Assembly (NCBI GenBank): GCA_965243285.1
Contig: OZ251537.1
Coordinates: forward strand, 806,001-870,000
Reading direction: 5' to 3'
DNA: 64,000 nucleotides
Origin: JAHRAW01 sp965243285
GTDB taxonomy: Bacteria > Pseudomonadota > Gammaproteobacteria > Arenicellales > Poriferihabitantaceae
In this document: positions 47,118 to 56,138 of the stretch, in pieces
Position numbering within the stretch: the stretch's first letter is position 1
How the letters are laid out: each line of letters starts with the position of its first letter
The notes under the pieces: generated by a model
The model's input: the letters and a program-made list of their open reading frames with translations, nothing else
Database searches by the model: none
Told to the model about the DNA's origin: nothing
Program-made: the position numbers and the translations under genes

Positions 47118-47799
47118 GGTTTTCTCCGGTGGGTTGATTTTTATGGGTGGAACGAATCCAAAATCGTCTTAATTGACGACTTGAATCTTTTATAGCACGT
47201 CTGCCGTGCAAGATAAACGAATTATCAACGATTAAAATATCGTCTTGTTGAAGTTTAAATTCATAATAGGGAATGGTGGCCAGAGCGCGGCGAAAAGCAT
47301 CAAAAGCTTGCCTTTGTTGCCTCGGCATCTCTTTATCCGCCAGCCAAAACGAATAGTAGAATCTGATTCGCCCGCTGTTATTCGACACCAACGGCGAACA
47401 TAACGGGTCGCCTGCAAACATTCGATGCTCTTTTAGCATGACGGCTTCAAGGGTTTTTCGCTCATGCTTATCCAACAGTAAAAACGCCTCCCTGGCGTCC
47501 GCCAATAGGGTCTCGCCGCCTTCTGTGGCGGGTTTTTCACACAACCAAGCGACATAGTCCGCTTTGCTGTGGTCGGTATGGAAATCCAACGGCTGGGCTG
47601 AAGTAACCAGCCCGCGACTTTTTGGTTTAATCATCACTTCGGTTTGATGAATCACCTCACCCAACAAGGCCGCAAACTCGATGAATTTTTGCGCGCCGGC
47701 GGCGGGTATGCGCAGCCAGCCATGCTCATGCAACGCGGCGGGTATGGTTTTTATCGTTGGATAAACATTATTTTTAGGCGCCGGTAGTTTATTCGCCAT
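47092..47799 (-). CDS. TauD/TfdA-type Fe(II)/2-oxoglutarate oxygenase
   Basis: This cytoplasmic non-heme iron oxygenase of 235 aa has the metal motif H74-x-D76 in LDFHTDHSKADY and the distal His198 in NSFILHGRRAI, with an Arg-rich segment after it for 2-oxoglutarate. It is shorter than true TauD (about 280 aa) and closer in style to clavaminate-synthase-like members. ATG 47799 is chosen for its AGAGA site; the open frame extends 17 codons upstream. It overlaps the Cys-tailed protein gene downstream, suggesting they act together, perhaps on that protein's tail. Substrate unknown. Confidence 0.8.
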   Translation of the reverse strand: MANKLPAPKNNVYPTIKTIPAALHEHGWLRIPAAGAQKFIEFAALLGEVIHQTEVMIKPKSRGLVTSAQPLDFHTDHSKADYVAWLCEKPATEGGETLLADAREAFLLLDKHERKTLEAVMLKEHRMFAGDPLCSPLVSNNSGRIRFYYSFWLADKEMPRQQRQAFDAFRRALATIPYYEFKLQQDDILIVDNSFILHGRRAIKDSSRQLRRFWIRSTHKNQPTGENHATANHPR

Positions 47800-47853
47800 G
47801 GATTTATCTCTCGTCTTTAATCTATAGCCATTAATCCATGCTGTTGGCAACCC

Positions 47854-49116
47854 TCAAAAAAATGCTTGTAGGCCGGTTTGGGCGCGGCCTAAAATTAGGG
47901 CGTGGATGTCGTGGGTGCCTTCGTAGGTGTTGACGGTTTCTAAATTTACCAGGTGGCGCATGATGTGGAATTCGTCGGCGATGCCGTTGGCGCCGTGGAT
48001 GTCGCGAGATTGGCGGGCGATTTCTAGGGCTTTGCCGCTGTTGTTACGTTTGATTAGGGAGATGTTTTGCGGTGGGCAACGGCCTTCGTCTAACAATCTG
48101 CCGACGCGCAAGCATGCTTGCAGACCTAAGGTGATGTCGGTTTGCATGTCGGCGAGTTTTTTTTGCACCAGTTGGGTGGCGGCTAACGGGCGGTTAAATT
48201 GGCGCCGCGATAGGGCGTATTGGCGGGCGGCGTGCCAGCAAAATTCCGCGGCGCCGAGAGCGCCCCAGGCGATTCCGTAGCGCGCTTTATTGAGGCAACC
48301 GAACGGGCCGGCCAAGCCATGCGCGCCGGGTAATAAGTGGTCATCAGGCACGAATACTTTATCGAGTACCAAGGCGCCGGTGGTGGAGGCGCGCAGGCTC
48401 ATTTTGCCGCTGATGGTGGGCGTCGAAAAACCGCGCATGCCGCGTTCGACGATAAAACCGCGAATCGATTCGGCGCCAGGTTTGGCGGCGCTGGATTGGT
48501 CGCCGCCGGATTCATCGCCAGAATCATCGCCAGCGCCGACTTCATCCGCCGAATCATCGCTGACTTTAGCCCACACAATCGCTAAATCGGCTATTGGGGC
48601 GTTGGTTATCCAAGTTTTGTGGCCGCTGATTTGGTAGCCGCCGGCGACTTTGCGGGCGCGGGTTTGCATGCCGCCGGGGTCTGAGCCGTGATCCGGTTCG
48701 GTGAGACCGAAGCAGCCGATGAGTTCGCCGCACGCTAATTTTGGCAGGTATGTTTGTTGTTGCGCGGCGCTGCCGTAGGCGTGCAGCGGGTGCATGACCA
48801 ACGATGACTGCACGCTGACGCAGGAGCGGTAGCCGCTATCGACGCGCTCGATTTCCCGCGCCACCAACCCGTAGCCCACATGGCTTAAGCCGGCGCCACC
48901 GTATTTTTCCGGCAAGGTGGCGCCCAACATACCTACTTCACCGAATTTCCGCATCAACTTAGGGTCGAAGGTTTCGTTGCGATTGGCGGCGACGATGCCC
49001 GGCATGAGCTCGCGCGCGCAAAATTCCCCGGCGCTGTCGCGCGCTAGTTTTTCTTCCGCGCTGAGCTGAGATTCTAAATCGAATGGGTCATCCCATTGGA
49101 ATGCGGGCGTGGGCAT
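47854..49116 (-). CDS. gcdH: Glutaryl-CoA dehydrogenase-like acyl-CoA dehydrogenase
   Basis: This FAD enzyme (420 aa) resembles glutaryl-CoA dehydrogenase, which decarboxylates glutaryl-CoA to crotonyl-CoA. It has FGLTEPDHGSDPGGMQTRA and the flavin-binding KTWITNAPIADLAIVWAK. The catalytic Glu is in VNTYEGTHDIHALILGRAQTG, with the C-terminal sequence typical of GcdH. An Asp/Ser/Gly-rich insert of about 30 residues near 188-218 breaks the middle domain and is unusual. The gene is 54 bp upstream of the oxygenase gene on the same strand, but no functional link is obvious. Confidence 0.88.
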   Translation of the reverse strand: MPTPAFQWDDPFDLESQLSAEEKLARDSAGEFCARELMPGIVAANRNETFDPKLMRKFGEVGMLGATLPEKYGGAGLSHVGYGLVAREIERVDSGYRSCVSVQSSLVMHPLHAYGSAAQQQTYLPKLACGELIGCFGLTEPDHGSDPGGMQTRARKVAGGYQISGHKTWITNAPIADLAIVWAKVSDDSADEVGAGDDSGDESGGDQSSAAKPGAESIRGFIVERGMRGFSTPTISGKMSLRASTTGALVLDKVFVPDDHLLPGAHGLAGPFGCLNKARYGIAWGALGAAEFCWHAARQYALSRRQFNRPLAATQLVQKKLADMQTDITLGLQACLRVGRLLDEGRCPPQNISLIKRNNSGKALEIARQSRDIHGANGIADEFHIMRHLVNLETVNTYEGTHDIHALILGRAQTGLQAFF

Positions 49117-49202
49117 GGTGGTTTTATGGGGATGGGTTTGGGGGTGAATTTGGCGCGCGATGATAAGGTTACGATTAAAATTTGGGGATTGGTATTAAAT
49201 AA

Positions 49203-49347
49203 GGGAATTATATGATTGTTGACCCATGCCTTATTTCACGCCGATTTTATAGCGTGGCGAAAAGTATGCTTAGGTTAGGGTTTTTATGGCGTTTTTGGGG
49301 TAATGCAAGCTGTTTTTTAAGTTGGGGTCTACAACCATATAGTTCCC
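49203..49347. mobile_element. Family C MITE-like element, copy 1
   Basis: This 145-bp element has ends GGGAATTATATGATTGTTGA and, reverse-complemented, GGGAACTATATGGTTGTAGA. The core (cttatttcacgccgattttatagcg) is shared with copies at 54866 and 59034. Left flank TTAAATAA does not match the right flank, because a piece of family B interior follows directly; one element has probably inserted into or recombined with the other. Confidence 0.8.
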
Positions 49348-49460
49348 TTTGCTTTTGACTTTTTGCTTTTCGCTTTTGATGTTGGTTTTTGATGTTGGTT
49401 TTGCTGTTGCCTTTAAATTACGCCCCCGCGTACGCGGTGGAGTAAGTTAAAATCCTTGGC
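49348..49460. repeat. Family B interior remnant
   Basis: G/T-rich ttttgatgttgg units and CCCCCGCGTACGCGGTGGAG closely match the interior of the copy at 283-410 (ccaccgcgtacgcggggga). No terminus is present. It lies between the acyl-CoA dehydrogenase and CLC genes. Confidence 0.65.
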
Positions 49461-49535
49461 TACGGCAAAAAAAGTTGCTAACATTAGTCTATTGAAATTA
49501 CCTATTAAAATTCACCTATGGAAATCAACCTAATT

Positions 49536-49606
49536 GAAACTAATATATTGAAACTAATATATTGAAATTAACCATGCCCATTAATATTAATTTTTTAATA
49601 TTAAAA
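49536..49606. repeat. 14-bp A+T-rich tandem repeat and hairpin
   Basis: GAAACTAATATATT occurs twice in tandem with a partial third copy (49536-49573). An AATATTAA/TTAATATT hairpin follows at about 49583-49606, 15 bp beyond the stop codon of the CLC gene. On the minus strand the hairpin may serve as a weak terminator for that gene. Confidence 0.55.
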
Positions 49607-49620
49607 TTCACTGTAAAAAT

Positions 49621-51360
49621 TTAGTGCGCCGCGTGTTCTTCAGCGCGCAATTCACGCGCCATTTGTAAATGCGCATGAACCACCGCCGCTTCATGCACCA
49701 CACCTAACAGCCGCCCGCTTTCATCCAACACCGCAATGCTTTCGCCGACGAAGCCGGCCATTGCTTCCATCGCCTCCCATACTGACATTTTATCGTTGAA
49801 ACAAAGCGCATCGGCGCGCGCATGGTGTTTCGCTAATTCGTCATGTTCGCCGGCCTTGCCTTGCTCGCGCGCGACGATTTGATTGAGGGTAATCATGCCG
49901 AGGTATTTTCCTGACCCTTCGACGATATACGCTTCGTTTTGCCCGGCCGCCAACAACGCCCGGCGCACTGTCGATAACGCATCGTCGGCGCCGCCGCGTA
50001 CGAAATTAGCGGCCAAGCAATCGCGCACCGAAATTTGCGACAACATCACTTTATCGCGCCCCATGGATAAATCGAAGCCGCGCTTAAACAATTGCATATC
50101 GAACAACGAACGCCCGAATAATCTATACGCCACCAAATTGGAAAACACCACGCTGACCATCACCGCGGTGCTCAATTCATAATTGCGGGTGAGTTCGAAG
50201 ATGATGAGGATAGTGGTGAGCGGCGCGCCGATGACCGGGCTGGCCACCGCCGCCATGCCGCATATCGCATAAAATTCGAGGCCGGCGTAGTGCTGCGGGT
50301 ATAGCGCCTCGGCGCCGCCGCCCACCGCAGCGCCGAATAAAATGCCGATGAGCAGCGCCGGGCTGAACACCCCGCCAGCGAAACCGAACCCTAAGCACAA
50401 CGCCGTGGCGATAATTTTCGCGCTCATGGTTATGCATAATTCGGCCACGCCGTACGCATCGGCGGTGATGGCGAAGCGCAGGGTTTCCCGCCCGCTGCCT
50501 AATATTTCCGGAATCCATTGCGCCGCCAGACCGATGCCGAGCCCGGCGATGGCCGGCTTTAGCCAGCTCGGCGCCGCCAACCCATCAGCCAGCCGACGCG
50601 CTGCAAATATTGCCCGCATGAAAACCACCGCCAACACCGCGCCGCCGACGCCGATGGCGCCGAAGGCTAAAAATTCCGGCGCGAATACGCCGCGCACCAC
50701 CGACACCTCGAACAACGCCGGGCGCTGAAAAACCTCATGGGCGATGAATAAACCGGTGGATGAGGCCACCGTAATCGGCGCGAAGGCGCGCAGCGAGTAA
50801 TGCCGCAATACCACCTCGTGGGCGAAGATGATGCCGGCGATGGGGGCCGAAAAGGCGGTGGAAATGGCCGCCGCCACGCCGCAGCCGATGCCGAGCGCCG
50901 GCTCCACCCGGCCCAACCGCGAGACCGCCGAGCCGAGCGTGGCGCCTAAGTGGGTCAACGGCCCGTACTGCCCCACCGAAGCGCCGCTACCGAGTCCCAA
51001 CAAGGCGGCTGCGGCATTTATCAGCCCGCTTTTGAGCGGCACCGCGCGGCGTAATTGCGCCGCCTCGATGACCTCGGCCGGATTATGCGCCCGCCGCTGC
51101 GGCATTAAGATCATTAGGGCTCCGACCAGCAGCCCGCCGATGGCCGGGACGATAAACAAGAGCGCGCGCGCGGCGGAATCCCCGGCCAAACCTTGTCGAC
51201 TGCGAAAGGTGATGAACAATAAATCGTTCAGCCACTTGATGAGGTCGGTGAAGGCGATAGCGGCCAGCGAGGCGACCGCGCCGACCGCGACGCCGAAAAT
51301 CAACACCCGCATGATGCGCAGCGCCGCCGGCTGGGTTGGGGTTGGGTCGACTGGTTTCAT
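49621..51360 (-). CDS. CLC-family chloride channel/transporter with CBS domains
   Basis: This membrane protein of 579 aa has a CLC core of about 10 or more helices (residues 15-420) followed by two CBS motifs (about 440-565). Selectivity regions are visible as GSGASVGQYGP (124-134) and GFAGGVFSPALLIG. The position of the external gating glutamate in the family motif GxEGP is Tyr132 here (GQYGP), so proton-coupled exchange is unlikely and channel-like behaviour is plausible. It lies upstream of no obvious partner; ubiB lies 59 bp upstream on the same strand. Confidence 0.88.
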   Translation of the reverse strand: MKPVDPTPTQPAALRIMRVLIFGVAVGAVASLAAIAFTDLIKWLNDLLFITFRSRQGLAGDSAARALLFIVPAIGGLLVGALMILMPQRRAHNPAEVIEAAQLRRAVPLKSGLINAAAALLGLGSGASVGQYGPLTHLGATLGSAVSRLGRVEPALGIGCGVAAAISTAFSAPIAGIIFAHEVVLRHYSLRAFAPITVASSTGLFIAHEVFQRPALFEVSVVRGVFAPEFLAFGAIGVGGAVLAVVFMRAIFAARRLADGLAAPSWLKPAIAGLGIGLAAQWIPEILGSGRETLRFAITADAYGVAELCITMSAKIIATALCLGFGFAGGVFSPALLIGILFGAAVGGGAEALYPQHYAGLEFYAICGMAAVASPVIGAPLTTILIIFELTRNYELSTAVMVSVVFSNLVAYRLFGRSLFDMQLFKRGFDLSMGRDKVMLSQISVRDCLAANFVRGGADDALSTVRRALLAAGQNEAYIVEGSGKYLGMITLNQIVAREQGKAGEHDELAKHHARADALCFNDKMSVWEAMEAMAGFVGESIAVLDESGRLLGVVHEAAVVHAHLQMARELRAEEHAAH

Positions 51361-51419
51361 CGCCGTTGCGTGCTGGGCATCATGGTCGGCTGGGGATGCA
51401 CATTAAATGGGCATATACA

Positions 51420-53114
51420 TTAATGTGTATGGCTATGGTTTCGCCGACCGAACGCCGCCGACAACAATCCGCCGACCCCCAGCGCCAGCGCCACGCCGCC
51501 GCCCCACAGCAACACCACCGGCGGCGCCGCGCCCACGCGTCCGACCACATCCGCCGCCATTAGCCCGTATATCAACCCGCACAGCAGCCCGCCGAGGGCT
51601 AATCCGAGGCCGGCGATAGCGCGTGAGATACGGCGCTGGCCGGCGGCCAGGCTGTGTTTCAGCGCGGTGATTTCTTGGTCGCGAGTCGGCGCCAGCAGCG
51701 CGTCGTTTTTCAGCCGCTGCATGATTTGCTGCGCTAAACCGGGCAATTCCGGCGTTAGGGTAAGTACATTCGGCCATTCCTTACCTAGGGCGCGCAGCAG
51801 GGCGCGCGGGCCGATTTGCTGGCGCGTCCATTTCTCCAAAAAGGGTTTGGCGGTCTGCCATAAATCCAACTGCGGATACAATTGTCGCCCCAAGCCCTCG
51901 ATATTCAGCAAGGTTTTTTGCAGCAGCGCCAGTTGCGGCTGCACCGGCATGTCGAAGCGATGGGCGACGCGGAATAAATCGATGAGGAATCCGCCGAAGG
52001 AAATTTCGCTAATCGGGCGGGCAAAAATCGGCTCGCACACGGTGCGGATGGCGGCCTCGAAATCTTCGGCCGAGGTGGCCGGCGGCACCCAGCCGGCGCG
52101 AATGTGCGCTTCGGCGACGCGGCGGTAATCGCGATGAAAAAAGGCCAGCAGGTTTTCCGCCAGATAGCGCTTGTCGGCGGCGCTTAAAGTACCCATGATG
52201 CCGAAATCCACGGCGCGATATTGCCCCTGGGGGGAGACGAAAATATTGCCGGGGTGCATGTCGGCGTGAAAAAATCCATCGCGAAAGGCTTGGGTGAAAA
52301 ATATTTCCACACCATCGTGGGCGAGTTTTTTGCGGTCGATGCCGGCCGCATCAATGGCCTCGATATCGCGAATCGGAATGCCGTGGATGCGCTCCATCAC
52401 CATCACATTGCGCCGCGTGTGCGGCCAATGCACTTGCGGCACATAGATTAAATCCGAATCGGCAAAATTGGCTTTTAGTTGGCTGGCGCTGGCGGCCTCG
52501 CGCATTAAATCCAGCTCGTTGTGGATGGTTTTGTGATAATCGGCGACCAATTCGCGCGGTTTTAGGCGCCGCGCCGCCGGCCAATGGCGGTGCGTCAAAT
52601 CCGCCAAGGCGCGCAACAACGCCAGGTCGCGGGCGATGATTTTATGCACTTGCGGGCGCAACACCTTGACCACCACTTGCTCGCCGCTCAACAATTCAGC
52701 GTAATGCACCTGCGCGATGGAAGCGGAGGCCGCGGCCTCGGGCGTGAAAGCGCGAAAATGCGCCTCCAATGAATCACCATAGGCGCGCTCGATAATCTCC
52801 CGCGCTTGCGCCGCGGAAAATGGCGGCACATCGTCTTGTAGTTTGACCAGTTCGGCCGCGATATCGGCCGGCAGCATGTCCGGGCGGGTGGACAGCGCTT
52901 GGCCGAATTTAACGAACACCGGCCCCAATTCTTGCAGCGCTTGGCGCAAGCGTTGCCCACGCGGTAATTTGGCGGCGCGCCGCCAGCTGCGCGAGGTGAT
53001 TTTAAGCGCCCAGGCATAGGGGCGATAAAAGTGCGCCGCGCTGATGAATTCATCCAGCCCATGCTTGCTCAGCACGCGGGCAATGCGCAGCAAATGGAAG
53101 AAATTTTTGCCCAA
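51420..53114 (-). CDS. ubiB: Ubiquinone biosynthesis protein kinase-like UbiB
   Basis: This ABC1/ADCK atypical kinase-like protein of 564 aa supports ubiquinone synthesis. It has the KxGQ motif in GPVFVKFGQALSTRPDMLP, the VVVKVLRPQVHKII lysine strand, the FFHADMHPGNIFV catalytic-like loop and the YRAVDFGIMG metal motif. Two C-terminal membrane segments (about 500-555) are typical of UbiB. Order ubiE-ubiJ-ubiB on this strand matches enterobacteria, with 168 bp between ubiJ and ubiB. Confidence 0.95.
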   Translation of the reverse strand: MGKNFFHLLRIARVLSKHGLDEFISAAHFYRPYAWALKITSRSWRRAAKLPRGQRLRQALQELGPVFVKFGQALSTRPDMLPADIAAELVKLQDDVPPFSAAQAREIIERAYGDSLEAHFRAFTPEAAASASIAQVHYAELLSGEQVVVKVLRPQVHKIIARDLALLRALADLTHRHWPAARRLKPRELVADYHKTIHNELDLMREAASASQLKANFADSDLIYVPQVHWPHTRRNVMVMERIHGIPIRDIEAIDAAGIDRKKLAHDGVEIFFTQAFRDGFFHADMHPGNIFVSPQGQYRAVDFGIMGTLSAADKRYLAENLLAFFHRDYRRVAEAHIRAGWVPPATSAEDFEAAIRTVCEPIFARPISEISFGGFLIDLFRVAHRFDMPVQPQLALLQKTLLNIEGLGRQLYPQLDLWQTAKPFLEKWTRQQIGPRALLRALGKEWPNVLTLTPELPGLAQQIMQRLKNDALLAPTRDQEITALKHSLAAGQRRISRAIAGLGLALGGLLCGLIYGLMAADVVGRVGAAPPVVLLWGGGVALALGVGGLLSAAFGRRNHSHTH

Positions 53115-53282
53115 TTAATGTGGCGCTCGTGGGGTTTGGATGAATGGGGGGGATTTGTGAACCTTAAGTATTTGCGGGCAGTTGGTCGCCCACATGGTGT
53201 TTTGGGGGTGACTCAGGCGGAAGCGCGTGGTTGTGGTTGGGCGGCGGCCGGTTTCCCGTTAATTAAAGGAATTCCTCGCTCA

Positions 53283-54005
53283 TTAATCTGGCGGGGGATT
53301 GTGCGGCGATGGCGGCGGCTGAATTTCACGGGCCTCGTCCACAGCGCGCGTTTTGGTATTTTCCCGGCCCATTATTTTCTGCAGTCTGGCCACCCGCAGC
53401 GTCAATCGATCCACATCGGCGCGGGTGTGGTGTACCGCGCCGGCGAAGCGCGTCATGGCCGCATCGCCGACCACCAGGCGTTTTTCCTCGGTGAGAAAAT
53501 CGGTCGCGTTGACTCGTGTCAGCTCGGCCGCTCGCGCCGCCCAGCCGGCCAGGCCGCGCGCCACATTGCCGGCCTGGCGCGCCGTGGCGTCACCGAGAAT
53601 GCGCGCCACGCCCTCCTCCCAATCAATATCGAGTTGCATGAGGATTTGTTGCAGCTCGCGCCCGAGTTCGGCATCGCCGCTAATGCTGATTTTGGCGTAA
53701 GCCCGGCCGCCGCCGGGGCGACTTAACTGCGCGAACGCCAGCGCCGAACCGGTCAATGTGACCGCCGGCGCGGTGGCGGAATCGGCGCGAAATTCCATGC
53801 CGCACGCGCTCGGGCACAGGTACAGCGTGACCGCCGGGGCGGTGATTTCCAGGCAAAACACCGCGCCGTGTAGTGGCGCTAATTTTTGCTGACCCTCCGC
53901 ATCGAGCGCCAGGCAAGCGCCAGCGGCGGCGTTTAGCCCCTCCAAAAATACCGCTTGCAATACCGCTGGGGTTGATGCGGCTGATGGGTCGGGGGAGGGC
54001 TTCAA
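53283..54005 (-). CDS. ubiJ: Ubiquinone biosynthesis accessory factor UbiJ (SCP2-like)
   Basis: This 240-aa cytoplasmic protein has an N-terminal SCP2 lipid-binding-like domain (about 20-130, with GAVFCLEITAPAVTLYLCP and FAQLSRPGGGRAYAKISISGDAELGRELQQI). A helical C-terminal tail follows, with a coiled-coil-like TRADVDRLTLRVARLQKIMG. UbiJ organises the aerobic Ubi complex. Its ATG overlaps the ubiE stop by 4 nt (ATGA). Confidence 0.9.
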   Translation of the reverse strand: MKPSPDPSAASTPAVLQAVFLEGLNAAAGACLALDAEGQQKLAPLHGAVFCLEITAPAVTLYLCPSACGMEFRADSATAPAVTLTGSALAFAQLSRPGGGRAYAKISISGDAELGRELQQILMQLDIDWEEGVARILGDATARQAGNVARGLAGWAARAAELTRVNATDFLTEEKRLVVGDAAMTRFAGAVHHTRADVDRLTLRVARLQKIMGRENTKTRAVDEAREIQPPPSPHNPPPD

Positions 54006-54805
54006 TATTTCAGCCCGATGTGGACGGCGACGATGCCACCGCTGAGATTGTGGATGCGAATATCGTCGAATCCGGCGTGTTGCAACATGGTTTTTAGGGT
54101 TTGCTGGTTGGGGTGGCGGCGGATGGATTCGACCAGATAACGGTAACTCGCCTCATCGCCGGCGACCAGTTTGCCGAGTTTGGGGATGGCGTTGAATGAA
54201 TAAAAATCATAGGCGCGCCCTAAAAGCGGCAACACCGGCTTGGAAAATTCCAACACCACAAGCCGCCCGCCGGGCCGAATGACCCGATACATCGAGGCCA
54301 ATGCATCTTGCTGGCGGGTGACATTGCGCAGCCCGAAGGCGATGCAAACGCAGTGAAATTGCGCCTCGGCGAAGCATAATTTCTCGGCATCGGCCAAGGC
54401 GTAGCCGATGGCGGCGTGGGCCGCATGGCTATCGAGAGCGGCGCCGCTGGTGTCCACATAGCCGGCCAAGCCGGCGTCGAGCATGTTGTTTTTGCCCGCC
54501 TCTAACATGGCCGGGTTGATATCGGTTAGCATCACCACCCCGCCGACCCCCACCTGACGCGCCAAGCGCCGCGCCATATCACCGCTGCCGGCGGCCACAT
54601 CCAGCGCCCAGCCGCCGCGCCGCAAGCCGCTTTGCGAGGCCGCAAACCGCTTCCATAATCGATGCGCGCCGAATGACATTAGGTCATTCATTAAATCATA
54701 ACGCCCGGCAACCGAGCGAAAAACCGCTCCCACCAGCCCGGCTTTGTCGCCCTCATCCACCGCGCGAAACCCAAAATGCGTTTTGTGCTCAGCGGCCGTT
54801 GTCAT
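54002..54805 (-). CDS. ubiE: Ubiquinone/menaquinone methyltransferase
   Basis: This AdoMet-dependent C-methyltransferase of 267 aa has FGFRAVDEGDKAGLVGAVF, YDLMNDLMSFGAHRLWKR (UbiE signature 1), the AdoMet motif LDVAAGSGDMARRLA, and RNVTRQQDALASMYRVIRPGGRLVVLEFSKP (signature 2). It is the first gene of ubiE-ubiJ-ubiB. DUF971, usually adjacent to ubiE in gammaproteobacteria, lies upstream beyond two repeat elements. Confidence 0.96.
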   Translation of the reverse strand: MTTAAEHKTHFGFRAVDEGDKAGLVGAVFRSVAGRYDLMNDLMSFGAHRLWKRFAASQSGLRRGGWALDVAAGSGDMARRLARQVGVGGVVMLTDINPAMLEAGKNNMLDAGLAGYVDTSGAALDSHAAHAAIGYALADAEKLCFAEAQFHCVCIAFGLRNVTRQQDALASMYRVIRPGGRLVVLEFSKPVLPLLGRAYDFYSFNAIPKLGKLVAGDEASYRYLVESIRRHPNQQTLKTMLQHAGFDDIRIHNLSGGIVAVHIGLKY

Positions 54806-54865
54806 GGATAAACATTAAACCGAATTAGCGAGATTGGAAGGAAAATTGACCCCCTACATTAAATA

Positions 54866-55009
54866 GGGATTTATATGATTGTTGACCCAATTCTTATTTC
54901 ACGCCGATTTTATAGCGTTGCGTGAAGGTTGCTTGGTTAGGGTTTTATGGGGGATTTGGGGTAATGCAAGCGGTTTTTTTATTGTTGGGTCAACAACCAT
55001 ATAATTCCC
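54866..55009. mobile_element. Family C MITE-like element, copy 2
   Basis: This 144-bp element has ends GGGATTTATATGATTGTTGA and, reverse-complemented, GGGAATTATATGGTTGTTGA, followed by CCC inside each. It is flanked by perfect 8-bp direct repeats ATTAAATA at 54858-54865 and 55010-55017. This is the clearest target-site duplication for the family. It sits between ubiE and the adjoining family B element. Confidence 0.9.
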
Positions 55010-55017
55010 ATTAAATA

Positions 55018-55488
55018 GGGATTTATATACCTAAATCTACACGGCTGGATTTGCTTTTGATTTTGATCTTGCTGTTGCTTTTGATGTTGCTGTTGCTGTT
55101 GCTTTTGTTGTTGCTGTTAAGGCTTTGCTCCACCCTATCTTTTTAGGGGGGAGCCAAAACTGGCGGCTTCATCGCCAGTTTTGGTGGGGGGTGCGTTTGA
55201 TTTAGCTTTTCGCTTTTGGCTTTTCGCTTTTAACGTTTTACTCCACCTTAGCTTTTTCTGGGGGGAGTTAAATCAGGCGGCTTTATCGCATGATTTGGTG
55301 GGGGGCTGTCGATGTTGGTCTTTTTGCGTTTGCCTTTAAATCTTCAACGCATTAACCCAAATGAGGAATAAGGTAAAAACCAAAGCCAAAATCAAAATAA
55401 CCCCCCCACATTAAAGCGGATGGAGTGAATCTTAAAAGTCAAAAGTCAAAAGTAGCCCCAGCGTGCAGATTTAGGACTATAAAATCCC
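55018..55488. mobile_element. Family B element adjoining family C
   Basis: The left end GGGATTTATATACCTAAATC starts right after the family C duplication. The right end, reverse-complemented, is GGGATTTTATAGTCCTAAAT. The 471-bp interior holds two successive ACTGGC/GCCAGT or CAGGCGGCTT/GCATGATTTGG hairpins and G/T- then A/C-rich arms. The flanks ATTAAATA and TAATATAT do not match well. It ends 12 bp past the stop codon of the DUF971 gene. Confidence 0.8.
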
Positions 55489-55499
55489 TAATATATTAG

Positions 55500-55862
55500 C
55501 TAATCGACGCTTCGCGCATGCCCAGCCTGGCGCAACTGCGCCAGGTAATGCCGCCAATTTTCGGTTTGATTTTTACCTAACGCATACAGCGTGTCCCAGG
55601 AGTAGATTCCGCTGTCATGCCCATCATCAAAAACCGGTTTGACCGCATAATTGCCCACCGCCTCGAGGCGCTCGATATTCACCGCCTCCTTGCCGACTTG
55701 CAGCACCCCTTGTCCCGGCCCATGCCCTCGTACTTCCGCTGATGGCGAATGCACCCGCAAATACTCGCAACTCATTTCAAACACCTCGCCGCCCTCGAAC
55801 GACACTGTTATGGCGCGGGTTTTTTGGTTGAGCTTGATTTCAATGGGGCGGTGGGCGCTCAT
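55500..55862 (-). CDS. DUF971 / gamma-butyrobetaine hydroxylase N-domain protein
   Basis: This small protein of 120 aa has IEIKLNQKTRAITVSFEGGE, FEMSCEYLRVHSPSAEVRGHG and PVFDDGHDSGIYSWDTLYALG, the standard DUF971 sequence. The fold is the N-terminal domain of gamma-butyrobetaine hydroxylase; some relatives bind zinc or take part in iron-sulfur protein maturation. In gammaproteobacteria it commonly lies between hslU and ubiE, which matches its orientation here. Two mobile elements now separate it from ubiE. Confidence 0.9.
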   Translation of the reverse strand: MSAHRPIEIKLNQKTRAITVSFEGGEVFEMSCEYLRVHSPSAEVRGHGPGQGVLQVGKEAVNIERLEAVGNYAVKPVFDDGHDSGIYSWDTLYALGKNQTENWRHYLAQLRQAGHARSVD

Positions 55863-56039
55863 TTAAATAAAGTCGGGGGGAATTGCCGTAATTGCGGCGA
55901 AAATAGACTGGAAGTGGGCCGACAATGGACGCTATGCCACCGTCGGCTCGCCATAGTAGCACCGATATTAGCCGCCAAAGCCGGGGCCCTTAACATCCGC
56001 CATGGGCTGCGCTTTTTACGCATAATAAAGGGCGGTCAC

Positions 56040-56048
56040 TGTGGATAA
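56040..56048 (-). promoter_or_regulatory. DnaA box upstream of dnaA
   Basis: TGTGGATAA is a perfect match to the complement of the consensus TTATCCACA, 91 bp before the dnaA start. It may mediate dnaA autoregulation or form part of the origin. The rest of the gap 55863-56138 shows no other repeat. Confidence 0.7.
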
Positions 56049-56138
56049 ATCGGTTGTGTTTATATTAAGATAGCAGCCGTGGACCGCACCCCGCGATTAT
56101 TGCATTGGTTATATTAATGTTCATTTTGCCACCTCTTA

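Noticed and set aside
47092..47799. Oxygenase as a true taurine dioxygenase TauD
   Set aside because: It is shorter than TauD, lies far from the tau operon, and is translationally coupled to an unrelated His/Cys protein.
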